A stretch of DNA of 28,798 bases from CAIXMG01 sp964628065 (GTDB lineage: Bacteria; Patescibacteriota; Minisyncoccia; Phycocordibacterales; UBA1006), in NCBI GenBank assembly GCA_964628065.1, contig CAZVLM010000011.1:1-28798 (forward strand), in the 5' to 3' direction. The position numbers and the translations under genes are program-made. Below are positions 1 to 5,818 of the stretch, one piece after another (position 1 is the stretch's first letter; every line of letters begins with the position of its first letter). The notes beneath the pieces are model-generated. The model saw only the letters and a list, made by a program, of their open reading frames with translations, was not told the origin of the DNA and made no database searches.

Positions 1-1163
1 CCAGTTCCGTAAGAACCAAGTACGTAATTAGTAAGATACACTGGCACCTCAATATCCATAAATGATTGCTTTGCAACAATTCCTTCAAGCTTAATACCCG
101 TGATTTCCTTCACATTCATTCTGTCTTGCTTACTTACTTCCTCAATATAGTGAATTACTTTATCCCAATTTGAAACTTCTTTGGTTGTTAAATTCTTTAC
201 CAAAGGGTGATCTATAGCTAGTGCAATATAACTCACACCAAAAAGCGTATCTGCTCGTGTTGTGAACACATCCACATTATTAATAAAGTATCCAAACTGC
301 TTATTTTCTAAGTAAAACGTAATCTCACTTCCCTCACTCTTTCCAATCCAATTCCTCTGAATCTCCTTAATGCTTTCCGGCCAGTCGATGGTATCGAGTC
401 CTGAGATCAAGCGATCGGCATAACTTGTAATGCGCATGAACCACTGTCGCATAGACTTTTTTTCTACGGGATATTCGCCTCGTTCTGAAACAAGTTTTCC
501 ATCTTTCTCAATTACCTCATCATTAGCAAGCACTGTTCCCATTTCTGGACACCAGTTTACTTCCGCGAATCCTTCGTACGCCAATCGGTGATTCATCAAA
601 ATTTTCTGCTTTTCAACTTCTGAAAGATTCTTCCAATTTTTGTCTGTCTTCTCAAGCTTTTTTACCAACTCTGAAATAGGTCGAGCCTTGTTTTTCTCGG
701 TATCGTAATAAGAGTTATAAATTTTAAGGAAGATCCATTGAGTCCACTTATAGAATTCTGGATCATGCGTTGCAACTTGCCGATCCCAATCGTATGAAAA
801 TCCTAGAATTGAAAGCTGTTCTCGATATCGCTTTACTAACTGATTCGTAAAAGGTCCAGGATTTTTTCCTGTCTTAATGGCGTACTGCTCCGCAGGAAGT
901 CCAAACGAATCAAATCCCATCGGATGCAATACATTGTATCCCTCCATTCTTTTCATACGCGCAAAAACATCCGAGGCAATATATCCTCGAGGATGACCTA
1001 CATGGAGCCCAGAACCTGACGGATACGGAAACATATCCAAGACATAATAAGGCTTCAATTTCTTAGCCTTCGCCTGCTTAGCATTCAAAGTCTTGTACAC
1101 CTTCTTCGTTTCCCACTCCTTCTGCCATTTCTTTTCAATTTTTTTATGGTCGTACGGTTTCAT
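1..1163 (-). CDS. leuS: Leucyl-tRNA synthetase, N-terminal part (cut by window edge)
   Basis: Class I aminoacyl-tRNA synthetase that charges tRNA-Leu in the cytoplasm. The frame is open from an ATG at 1163 to the window edge, about 387 codons. Near residue 45 it reads YPSGSGLHVGHPRGY, which holds the class I HIGH-type motif (HVGH). It continues with HPMGFDSFGLPAEQYAI and NWCPEMGTVLANDEV, both typical of bacterial LeuRS, and leaves the window at LGSYGT, which matches the start of the conserved GTGAVM block of the editing domain. The KMSKS motif and anticodon-binding domain lie outside. The start is supported by an extended -10 (TGG-TATAAA) ending 6 nt before the ATG. The window ends with a tRNA-Leu gene, but nothing indicates a functional link. 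Confidence 0.95.
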   Translation of the reverse strand, partial: MKPYDHKKIEKKWQKEWETKKVYKTLNAKQAKAKKLKPYYVLDMFPYPSGSGLHVGHPRGYIASDVFARMKRMEGYNVLHPMGFDSFGLPAEQYAIKTGKNPGPFTNQLVKRYREQLSILGFSYDWDRQVATHDPEFYKWTQWIFLKIYNSYYDTEKNKARPISELVKKLEKTDKNWKNLSEVEKQKILMNHRLAYEGFAEVNWCPEMGTVLANDEVIEKDGKLVSERGEYPVEKKSMRQWFMRITSYADRLISGLDTIDWPESIKEIQRNWIGKSEGSEITFYLENKQFGYFINNVDVFTTRADTLFGVSYIALAIDHPLVKNLTTKEVSNWDKVIHYIEEVSKQDRMNVKEITGIKLEGIVAKQSFMDIEVPVYLTNYVLGSYGT

Positions 1164-1178
1164 GCGTCTTTTATACCA
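1164..1178 (-). promoter_or_regulatory. Leaderless-type promoter of leuS
   Basis: Extended -10 TGG-TATAAA (hexamer 1175-1170) followed by 6 nt and then the ATG. Transcription about 7 nt after the -10 would start at or next to the start codon. Confidence 0.5.
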
Positions 1179-1202
1179 CAAAACCCCCGAAATTTCGAGA
1201 AC

Positions 1203-1526
1203 TTACTTGCGTTCAGCGATTTTTTCTTCATCTGAGCCGATCATTTTTCCCCATGCTTGATACATATCAATATCAAGCTCTTTTGCAATAAACAATACCT
1301 CAGCAAGTATATCAGCCAACTCATCAGCCGCTTGAGACTTTAAAGTCTCAGGTGAGTCTTTCGTATAGCGCTCTTTGGAAAGTTGCATAATGACTTTTGT
1401 AAGACTTCCTACCTGATATGACAAATCTCGAGACGCAACGAGGTAATCCCACGGCTTCGTACCCGTAGATTCATATGATTTATAGATTGCAACAATTTCA
1501 TTAGTTAGATCGTGAAGTGTTTTCAT
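1203..1526 (-). CDS. MazG-like nucleotide pyrophosphohydrolase domain protein
   Basis: A 107-aa all-alpha protein. The C-terminal half contains DELADILAEVLFIAKELDIDM, which resembles the metal-binding helix of MazG/dCTP-pyrophosphatase-like proteins (E/D-E-x-A-D motif). Those enzymes hydrolyse non-canonical or surplus NTPs to NMP and pyrophosphate. The usual first EExxE helix is weaker here (QAADELADIL is the only clear acidic cluster), so activity is inferred. The ATG at 1526 is supported by an extended -10 TGA-TACGAT ending 6 nt upstream. The gene lies 39 nt upstream of leuS but has its own promoter. Confidence 0.7.
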   Translation of the reverse strand: MKTLHDLTNEIVAIYKSYESTGTKPWDYLVASRDLSYQVGSLTKVIMQLSKERYTKDSPETLKSQAADELADILAEVLFIAKELDIDMYQAWGKMIGSDEEKIAERK

Positions 1527-1564
1527 GTATTTATCGTATCACCTAACTTTATCCTTAACAAACA
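1527..1564 (-). promoter_or_regulatory. Leaderless-type promoter of the MazG-like gene
   Basis: TTGTTA, 17-nt spacer, extended -10 TGA-TACGAT (1538-1533), then 6 nt to the ATG at 1526. Confidence 0.55.
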
Positions 1565-1566
1565 AC

Positions 1567-2073
1567 CTACCACTGATTCTCTGGCAACATTAGATCCTTA
1601 AACACAAACGTAATCCCACGCTTTTTAAGTTCAGCAACAGGGTCATCGATTCGTTCAATAGAAATTGGCGTTACATTCTGCTTTGCAATTAACTCAAGGG
1701 CACCAAGACCTTCTTGTTCTACGAAATCCTTATTATCAAACGTAAGCAAGTATCCACCTTTTCCATAAAGCACTTCCAGGCTTTTTTCTAACGATTCAAC
1801 ACCGTAAACCTCAATTTCTTCCTTGTATTTTTTAAGGCTGACGCCGGTGGCGTGCCAATATTCCTTTCCTTGATAAGAAACATTCTGACATTGGCAAATA
1901 TAATTAATAGCAATCCATCTATAAGGAGTTGCATGGAATGAAATATCATCAAATACCACCACTTTGTCTTTAGTTTCAGGATTTATAGTAGATCGAGTTT
2001 GTCGCTTTGGAATGGCAACATCGAATGTTTCGTGCGAGCCGTGATAAACAAATTGTTGGCTTGGCTGCTGCAT
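1567..2073 (-). CDS. Hypothetical protein, possibly ADP-ribosyltransferase-like
   Basis: A 168-aa protein from the ATG at 2073. An open upstream extension to 2175 is rejected because an extended -10 (TGC-TATACT) ends 6 nt before 2073. The N-terminus has FVYHGSHETFDVAIPKRQTR, followed about 30 residues later by DDISFHATPYRWIAINYIC. A YHGS start, then P, then a hydrophobic F-x-A-T-P strand with a following A-rich helix is the order seen in several small ADP-ribosyltransferase-fold toxins and phage proteins. This is a resemblance only: I cannot place the catalytic Glu with confidence. Residues ELKKRGITFVFKDL near the C-terminus form a predicted beta-alpha end. It could equally be an unrelated uncharacterised family. 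Confidence 0.6.
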   Translation of the reverse strand: MQQPSQQFVYHGSHETFDVAIPKRQTRSTINPETKDKVVVFDDISFHATPYRWIAINYICQCQNVSYQGKEYWHATGVSLKKYKEEIEVYGVESLEKSLEVLYGKGGYLLTFDNKDFVEQEGLGALELIAKQNVTPISIERIDDPVAELKKRGITFVFKDLMLPENQW

Positions 2074-2088
2074 AAGTTTAGTATAGCA
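2074..2088 (-). promoter_or_regulatory. Leaderless-type promoter of the ART-like gene
   Basis: Extended -10 TGC-TATACT (2085-2080), then 6 nt to the ATG at 2073. It decides the start over the longer open frame. No good -35 is visible. Confidence 0.5.
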
Positions 2089-2223
2089 ATAAAATTTAGA
2101 TAAAGTTTTAATAAATAAATCTGAGACTCTTAACTTGACTATATACATCAAATTTTTATATACTTTCCTTATCACGACGATTAGGGTTGCCGAGGCTCAT
2201 ACCAAAGGGAGCCCTTTTCATTT

Positions 2224-2730
2224 CTACAAATAATCTTTTCCCACCTTCTCCCTTAATTCATTCATAAAGTCGAAAATGTTATTATTTGGTGTGTTTAAAT
2301 GCTTTAAGAGCCCAGAATATCTCTTCTGGTTAGGCACAAGCACCTTATTAAGCTTCTTTTGGCCAATAAGGTGTCTTATGAGGCAATAAAAATCTCCATC
2401 CCCAGAAATAATTACAGCTTGGTCAAAACTACGAAGCTCTATCATAGCTTGCATAACAAGTTCAGCATCTACATTTCCCTTAACTTTTCCATTAGGCAAA
2501 ACAAGCGTTGGCTTAAAAACACATATGAATCCTGCTCTTTGCAGCTTAATATACAAATCTTCGTTTCCTGGAAGGTATCCGATAAACAAATAGGCGTTCG
2601 TAATACTATATTTTGATCCGAGATATATTCTAAATTTTTCCCAATCTAATTTCCACCCCTGCGACCGTATCGCAAGATTCACATTCTGACTATCTATAAA
2701 CGCATAATTATTCTGCTTCTCACCTACCAT
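2224..2730 (-). CDS. NYN-domain (LabA/DUF88-like) protein
   Basis: A 168-aa PIN-like (NYN) domain protein. AFIDSQNVNLAIRSQGWKLDW carries the first acidic residue and the Asn of the NYN active site. Residues NVDAELVMQAMIEL hold the central Asp, and AVIISGDGDFYCLIRHL holds the S-G-D-x-D-F/Y signature. These acidic residues form the metal site of PIN/NYN nucleases, so a ribonuclease role in RNA turnover is likely by family. The ATG at 2730 is preferred to a TTG at 2739 because the -10 (TGA-TACGAT) overlaps that upstream codon. The protein is complete for a single-domain member and has no TM segment. Confidence 0.88.
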   Translation of the reverse strand: MVGEKQNNYAFIDSQNVNLAIRSQGWKLDWEKFRIYLGSKYSITNAYLFIGYLPGNEDLYIKLQRAGFICVFKPTLVLPNGKVKGNVDAELVMQAMIELRSFDQAVIISGDGDFYCLIRHLIGQKKLNKVLVPNQKRYSGLLKHLNTPNNNIFDFMNELREKVGKDYL

Positions 2731-2769
2731 GATTAGCAATCGTATCAGCTATAAAGCGTCTCGCAACTT
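2731..2769 (-). promoter_or_regulatory. Promoter of the NYN gene
   Basis: TTGCGA, 16-nt spacer, extended -10 TGA-TACGAT (2744-2739), 8 nt to the ATG. Same -10 sequence as the MazG-like gene. Confidence 0.5.
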
Positions 2770-2815
2770 GAATATTTATCGATATTTTACTTCCCCTTTA
2801 TTAAGTTTTTAGAAC

Positions 2816-2839
2816 AGTAAAAAATCCCCTCAGGGATTT
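2816..2839 (-). terminator. Intrinsic terminator after the SpoU methyltransferase
   Basis: On the minus strand AAATCCC-TGAG-GGGATTT followed by a T run, starting directly after the TAG stop at 2842-2840. Confidence 0.75.
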
Positions 2840-3790
2840 CTACTTTCGCTTCCAACTATCAAGGATAATGGCACCAGCAACCGCTACGTTCAACGATTCA
2901 GCGTGTCCGAATCGTGGAATGGTAACACTTTCAGTAACTATTTCCTTTAGGTTATGATCAATTCCATGCGACTCGTTTCCAAGAAGGAGTACTCCTCGTG
3001 ATGGGAACGACACATTATGAACCGACTTCCCTTCAAGATCAGCTGCGAAGATCGGCAAATCATGCTGTGATCGGAAGAAATCTTCCAAATCTTTGTAGTA
3101 CACATCTACTCGAGTAAATGACCCCTTAGCTGCACTAATCGTTTTTGGATTATAAACGTCAACCGTTGATTTTGAGCAGACAACCTTTCGAATACCATAC
3201 CAGTCTGCAATACGAATAAGTGTTCCAAGATTTCCTGGATCATTCACATCATCTAGTGCAAGTACAATTTCATCAGCAACTACTAATGGCGGAAGTTGTT
3301 TCTGGTGAAATACTCCGATCACCATCATGTTGCTTGCAAATGTTCCCATACCAGAGAGCTCACTTGCATCTACAATGTTTGTAAACTGTTTGATAGATTC
3401 TGCAAGTTCAGGATACGTAGCCAAAAACATATGCGTTGCGAACACGGTGTGAAGTTCATAAGAAGACTCAATAGCTTCTAAGAAACTTTTTTCTCCTTCT
3501 ACGAGAAAAAGTTTTCGAGCGTCACGATCCTTTTTATTCTGAAGACTTGCCACCAGTTTTTGCGCTCCGGTTTTTTTCTTGAATGTTTCAGAAACGGGAA
3601 TTCGTGCACACCCAAATGCTGGGCCGCTTTTAGGCTTTTCGTCTTCTCGTGATGAGTTTCGTCGGATATCGTTCCCATATTTCATTCCTAGATCTCGTGG
3701 ACCTTTTTTAGCCCCATTAAATTCCTTTCGGGGACCTTTATTCATTCGGCGCTTTGTCCCGCCTCCTGGTGTTCGCTTGCGTAATTTCAT
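2840..3790 (-). CDS. SpoU/TrmH-family RNA 2'-O-methyltransferase
   Basis: A 316-aa SPOUT methyltransferase that transfers a methyl from SAM to a ribose 2'-OH in rRNA or tRNA. The three knot motifs are visible: NDPGNLGTLIRIADWYGI (motif 1), VLLLGNESHGI (motif 2) and IPRFGHAESLNVAVAGAII (motif 3). Ahead of them is a substrate-binding domain (KLFLVEGEKSFLEAI), as in RlmB/TrmH-like rRNA enzymes. The first about 75 residues are a very basic, Gly/Lys/Arg-rich tail, probably an RNA-binding extension. The start at 3790 is supported by TTTACA-17-TATAGT ending 6 nt before the ATG. An apparent fusion with the gene beyond the gap at 3830 is an artefact of reading through Ns. The exact target nucleotide cannot be told. 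Confidence 0.93.
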   Translation of the reverse strand: MKLRKRTPGGGTKRRMNKGPRKEFNGAKKGPRDLGMKYGNDIRRNSSREDEKPKSGPAFGCARIPVSETFKKKTGAQKLVASLQNKKDRDARKLFLVEGEKSFLEAIESSYELHTVFATHMFLATYPELAESIKQFTNIVDASELSGMGTFASNMMVIGVFHQKQLPPLVVADEIVLALDDVNDPGNLGTLIRIADWYGIRKVVCSKSTVDVYNPKTISAAKGSFTRVDVYYKDLEDFFRSQHDLPIFAADLEGKSVHNVSFPSRGVLLLGNESHGIDHNLKEIVTESVTIPRFGHAESLNVAVAGAIILDSWKRK

Positions 3791-3825
3791 GAATTTACTA
3801 TACCAAAAAATCCGTCCTTTGTAAA
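3791..3825 (-). promoter_or_regulatory. Leaderless-type promoter of the SpoU methyltransferase
   Basis: TTTACA (3825-3820), 17-nt spacer, extended -10 TGG-TATAGT (3802-3797), 6 nt to the ATG. The -35 lies in the loop and arm of the palindrome at 3814-3829. Confidence 0.6.
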
Positions 3826-3829
3826 GGAC
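3803..3829 (-). terminator. Truncated terminator hairpin at the edge of the first gap
   Basis: GTCCTTT-AC-AAAGGAC followed by GGATTTTTT on the minus strand. A left arm starting with ATCC would complete a long hairpin, but the contig stops here. Probable terminator of the membrane-protein gene to its right. Confidence 0.5.
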
Positions 3830-3929
3830 NNNNNNNNNNNNNNNNNNNNNNNNNNNNNNNNNNNNNNNNNNNNNNNNNNNNNNNNNNNNNNNNNNNNNNN
3901 NNNNNNNNNNNNNNNNNNNNNNNNNNNNN
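3830..3929. other. Assembly gap of 100 N
   Basis: Exactly 100 Ns. Unlike the other two gaps, the flanks are not duplicated. The left flank is half of a terminator palindrome, so the missing piece may be short. Confidence 0.95.
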
Positions 3930-4486
3930 TAATCCTTAAACTTCTTAATCGCCAACCAGATGAGCAGCGCCAATGCTAGCGCAAGGATCACCAATCGAAT
4001 CCAATTATTTGCATCAGACCAGTATCGTCCAGATGCAATGATAAGCGAAACAACTCCTGACCAAGAGAACCCAAGAGAAAGAATTTCTACCGGAATCACT
4101 ACCCCAAGCACAAGCACTACCAGTGACAAGACAATAAGTACGATGAACACATTTCGATTGTAGACACTATGCGCTTCTGTGAAATTTTTATTACAGGTAA
4201 ATGTTGCATCACACCATCCAAGCGCCTGCCCACCTTTTACTGCCTCTGTCACCTGCTGTGGTGACAGCTGATTATTCGTCCATTGTCCTCCATAGTTTAC
4301 GCATGACACCGCATCATTGAGTACTACATTTTGCATCGGACAGAATTTTTCAAACGTAGGCTCTTTATAAAACGTTGCAATCACATAATGAAAGAAAAGG
4401 TTTACTACAATCACAATCGCAAGAGCAATCGTCCATTTCAAAATGTTTGGCTTCTTTTTATGAGTTACCACTGTATTTGTTTCCAT
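3930..4486 (-). CDS. Cys-rich membrane protein (3' end in gap)
   Basis: About 185 residues from the ATG at 4486. There is an N-terminal membrane segment (about residues 15-37), then an outside-type loop with four cysteines (FCP, SCVNYGGQW, GWCDATFTC) and glutamine-rich spacers. One long or two closely spaced membrane segments follow (about residues 108-150), then a last one ending in KKFKD. The last codon reads TAN at the gap edge, so a stop right there is likely. Four loop cysteines suggest disulfides on the outer face. I do not recognise the family. An ATG further upstream would lie in the promoter region and is not used. It is divergent from the plus-strand gene at 4511 with overlapping -10 elements. 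Confidence 0.75.
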
Positions 4487-4510
4487 ATGAAAGTATTGTA
4501 TCATAAACGC
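4487..4510. promoter_or_regulatory. Face-to-face overlapping divergent promoters
   Basis: Minus strand: extended -10 TGA-TACAAT (4503-4495), 8 nt to the ATG at 4486. Plus strand: TATCAT (4499-4504), 6 nt to the ATG at 4511. The two -10 boxes share the same base pairs, so only one can be melted at a time. Confidence 0.5.
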
Positions 4511-4807
4511 ATGCTCAAGTTCGATCGATTTGCCATTTCTGCTACAAAATGGATTGGGTCTACTCAATCCCTTATTGTTCATACCGTATTATTTGCGATA
4601 TGCTTTTTAGTGGCACTGTTTGGAGCACCACTCGATCGAGTACTCCTTGTTCTTACTACTATTGTTTCTCTTGAGGCTATTTACTTATCTATTTTTATTC
4701 AAATGTCTGTAAACCGTCACGAGTCACAACTCCACGAAGTATCAAAAGATATCGATGAAATCCAAGAAGACATCGAAGATATTCAGGAAGAAAAATCCGC
4801 AGAATAG
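4511..4807 (+). CDS. Small DUF1003-like membrane protein
   Basis: A 98-aa protein. WIGSTQSLIVHTVLFAICF, then about 10 residues, then DRVLLVLTTIVSLEAIYLSIFIQMSVNRHESQL is the order seen in DUF1003 and low-affinity iron-permease-like proteins: G-S/T start, two membrane helices, then a hydrophobic stretch ending M-S-x-N-R. The C-terminal 30 residues are an acidic heptad-like coiled coil (IDEIQEDIEDIQEE). Function is not established for the family. The ATG at 4511 is preferred over in-frame upstream ATGs because a TATCAT -10 ends 6 nt before it and the upstream part lies antisense to the neighbouring gene. The stop codon lies inside the shared terminator hairpin. Confidence 0.75.
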   Translation: MLKFDRFAISATKWIGSTQSLIVHTVLFAICFLVALFGAPLDRVLLVLTTIVSLEAIYLSIFIQMSVNRHESQLHEVSKDIDEIQEDIEDIQEEKSAE

Positions 4808-4833
4808 TCAAATGACTTACTGCGGATTTTTTT
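4791..4833. terminator. Bidirectional terminator shared by convergent genes
   Basis: AAAAATCCGCAG (4791-4802) pairs with CTGCGGATTTTT (4820-4831); inside, AGTCA pairs with TGACT. The stop codons of both flanking genes (4805-4807 plus, 4819-4817 minus) lie in the hairpin. Confidence 0.85.
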
Positions 4834-5341
4834 CGAGCCATGACACCATTTTTCCAAGGGTTGCTGGTCCTATTTGTCCTGTTTGTGTTACGCCAGTCGC
4901 TTTTTGAAAGGCCTTAACATTTGCTTCCAGTGTTTTCCCGTAATCGTTATCAACTTTGAGTGATTTCTTAAAATACGCATTCATGAACTGTTGGATGTAA
5001 CCAACCGCAGGTCCTTTTGATCCTACTTTCAAAGTAGTCTTATTCGTGATCAACGTCTGAATATTTGTTTTTAAGTCAGTTGAAGTCGTAGGAGTAGCGG
5101 GACTCGTTGTTGAAGCGTTAGGGGTTGTAGCAGAAGTGGTAGTCGTTGGAACCGTTGCAATCGCATTGTCTTTTACTCCTGTTTGAGGCTCAGTCTTAAT
5201 TTTATGCAAATCACCAATAGTTTCATTTTCTTTTGGAAGATAATCTGCAGGATCTGTAAGTCCTTTCACTGCAAAGTATCCCCCTGCCCCAAGGAGTCCG
5301 ATAATCAATACAGTTGTAATAGTGAATCCAACGCTTTTCAT
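4817..5341 (-). CDS. Membrane-anchored peptidoglycan-binding (PG_binding_1) protein
   Basis: A 174-aa cell-envelope protein. Residues about 5-26 are one hydrophobic segment (signal anchor, no lipobox Cys). Residues about 60-90 form a Thr/Ser/Pro/Ala-rich linker (TTTTSATTPNASTTSP). The C-terminal about 70 residues are a PG_binding_1 domain: LKVGSKGPAVGYIQQFMNAYF, then DNDYGKTLEANVKAFQKATGVTQTGQIGPATLGKM, with the usual G-P-A-V, F-Q and G-x-I-G-P-A-T-L pattern. It probably binds cell-wall glycan and has no catalytic domain. A -10 (TGG-TATACT) ends 13 nt before the ATG, giving a leader of a few nt. Confidence 0.92.
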   Translation of the reverse strand: MKSVGFTITTVLIIGLLGAGGYFAVKGLTDPADYLPKENETIGDLHKIKTEPQTGVKDNAIATVPTTTTSATTPNASTTSPATPTTSTDLKTNIQTLITNKTTLKVGSKGPAVGYIQQFMNAYFKKSLKVDNDYGKTLEANVKAFQKATGVTQTGQIGPATLGKMVSWLEKNPQ

Positions 5342-5363
5342 AATACTAATAATAAGTATACCA
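5342..5363 (-). promoter_or_regulatory. Promoter of the PG-binding protein
   Basis: Extended -10 TGG-TATACT (5360-5355), 13 nt to the ATG. Confidence 0.5.
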
Positions 5364-5413
5364 CACGTGAAATTTACACCAAGGTTATTTATACACCTTA
5401 GGCAAGAAAAGGA

Positions 5414-5463
5414 CCCTCTCCACGATAGTGGAGAGGGTGGGCCGCGTAGCGGACCGGGTGAGG
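5414..5463. repeat. Palindromic dispersed repeat (double hairpin, type A)
   Basis: CCCTCTCCAC-GATA-GTGGAGAGGG followed by a second GC-rich hairpin and CGGGTGAGG. It shares the stem, GAGAGGGTG and a final CGGGTG with the element inside parB at 27630-27672. It lies between the PG-binding gene and secG. Confidence 0.7.
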
Positions 5464-5471
5464 ATTAAGAC

Positions 5472-5507
5472 TTGCCCCTAAAACCCAAATATGCTATAGT
5501 AGCCAGT
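5472..5507 (+). promoter_or_regulatory. Leaderless-type promoter of secG
   Basis: TTGCCC (5472-5477), 17-nt spacer, extended -10 TGC-TATAGT (5495-5500), 7 nt to the ATG at 5508. Confidence 0.6.
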
Positions 5508-5741
5508 ATGAATATGATTACTCATGTATTGCCGTGGATTCAACTGGCACTCTCGATTCTCCTTGTTATCCTTGTACTCCTACAGCGAAGCGCTGATGGA
5601 ATTGAAGGAGCTCTCGGAGGAAGCGCATCAAACATGACCTACTTCGCACGAAGAGGTGCTGAAAAATTTATCTTTAACGCCACAATCGTGATCGCGATAT
5701 TGTTTGCAGTGTCTGCAATCCTTCCTTTGATCGTTAGATAA
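5508..5741 (+). CDS. secG: Preprotein translocase subunit SecG
   Basis: A 77-aa accessory subunit of the SecYEG channel. It has two membrane helices (about residues 8-25 and 55-75) around the conserved cytoplasmic loop LQRSADGIEGALGGSASNMTYFARRGAEKF, which carries the SecG pattern of LQ, G-x-x-x-A-L-G-G and a following R-G. Length matches bacterial SecG. The ATG at 5508 is chosen over 5472 because the -10 lies between them and ends 7 nt before 5508. It is followed after 77 nt by a solute-binding protein, possibly in the same transcript. Confidence 0.93.
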   Translation: MNMITHVLPWIQLALSILLVILVLLQRSADGIEGALGGSASNMTYFARRGAEKFIFNATIVIAILFAVSAILPLIVR

Positions 5742-5818
5742 TCTTTCGATAATACTGTTTTTAATCTATTCTTTTTATCACGAGTTACTAACTCAAGCGC
5801 TCTTTTAGAGCACGTAAA
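5742..5818 (+). other. secG-SBP intergenic spacer with two small hairpins
   Basis: GAGTT-ACT-AACTC and GCTC-TTTTA-GAGC are the only structures seen. There is no T run, so these are not clear terminators, and no Shine-Dalgarno sequence precedes the next ATG. Confidence 0.4.

Noticed and set aside
2089..2175. 34-residue N-terminal extension of the ART-like protein
   Set aside because: It overlaps the extended -10 and is A/T-rich without conserved features.
2193..2217. Terminator near the NYN gene (GGCTC...GAGCC followed by CTTTT)
   Set aside because: The T run is on the plus strand where no gene ends, and the run is weak. Left as an unexplained hairpin.
2840..4582. A single 580-codon fusion of membrane protein and SpoU methyltransferase
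   Set aside because: The frame only connects through 100 Ns. The methyltransferase has its own promoter and ATG at 3790, and a terminator hairpin stands in between.
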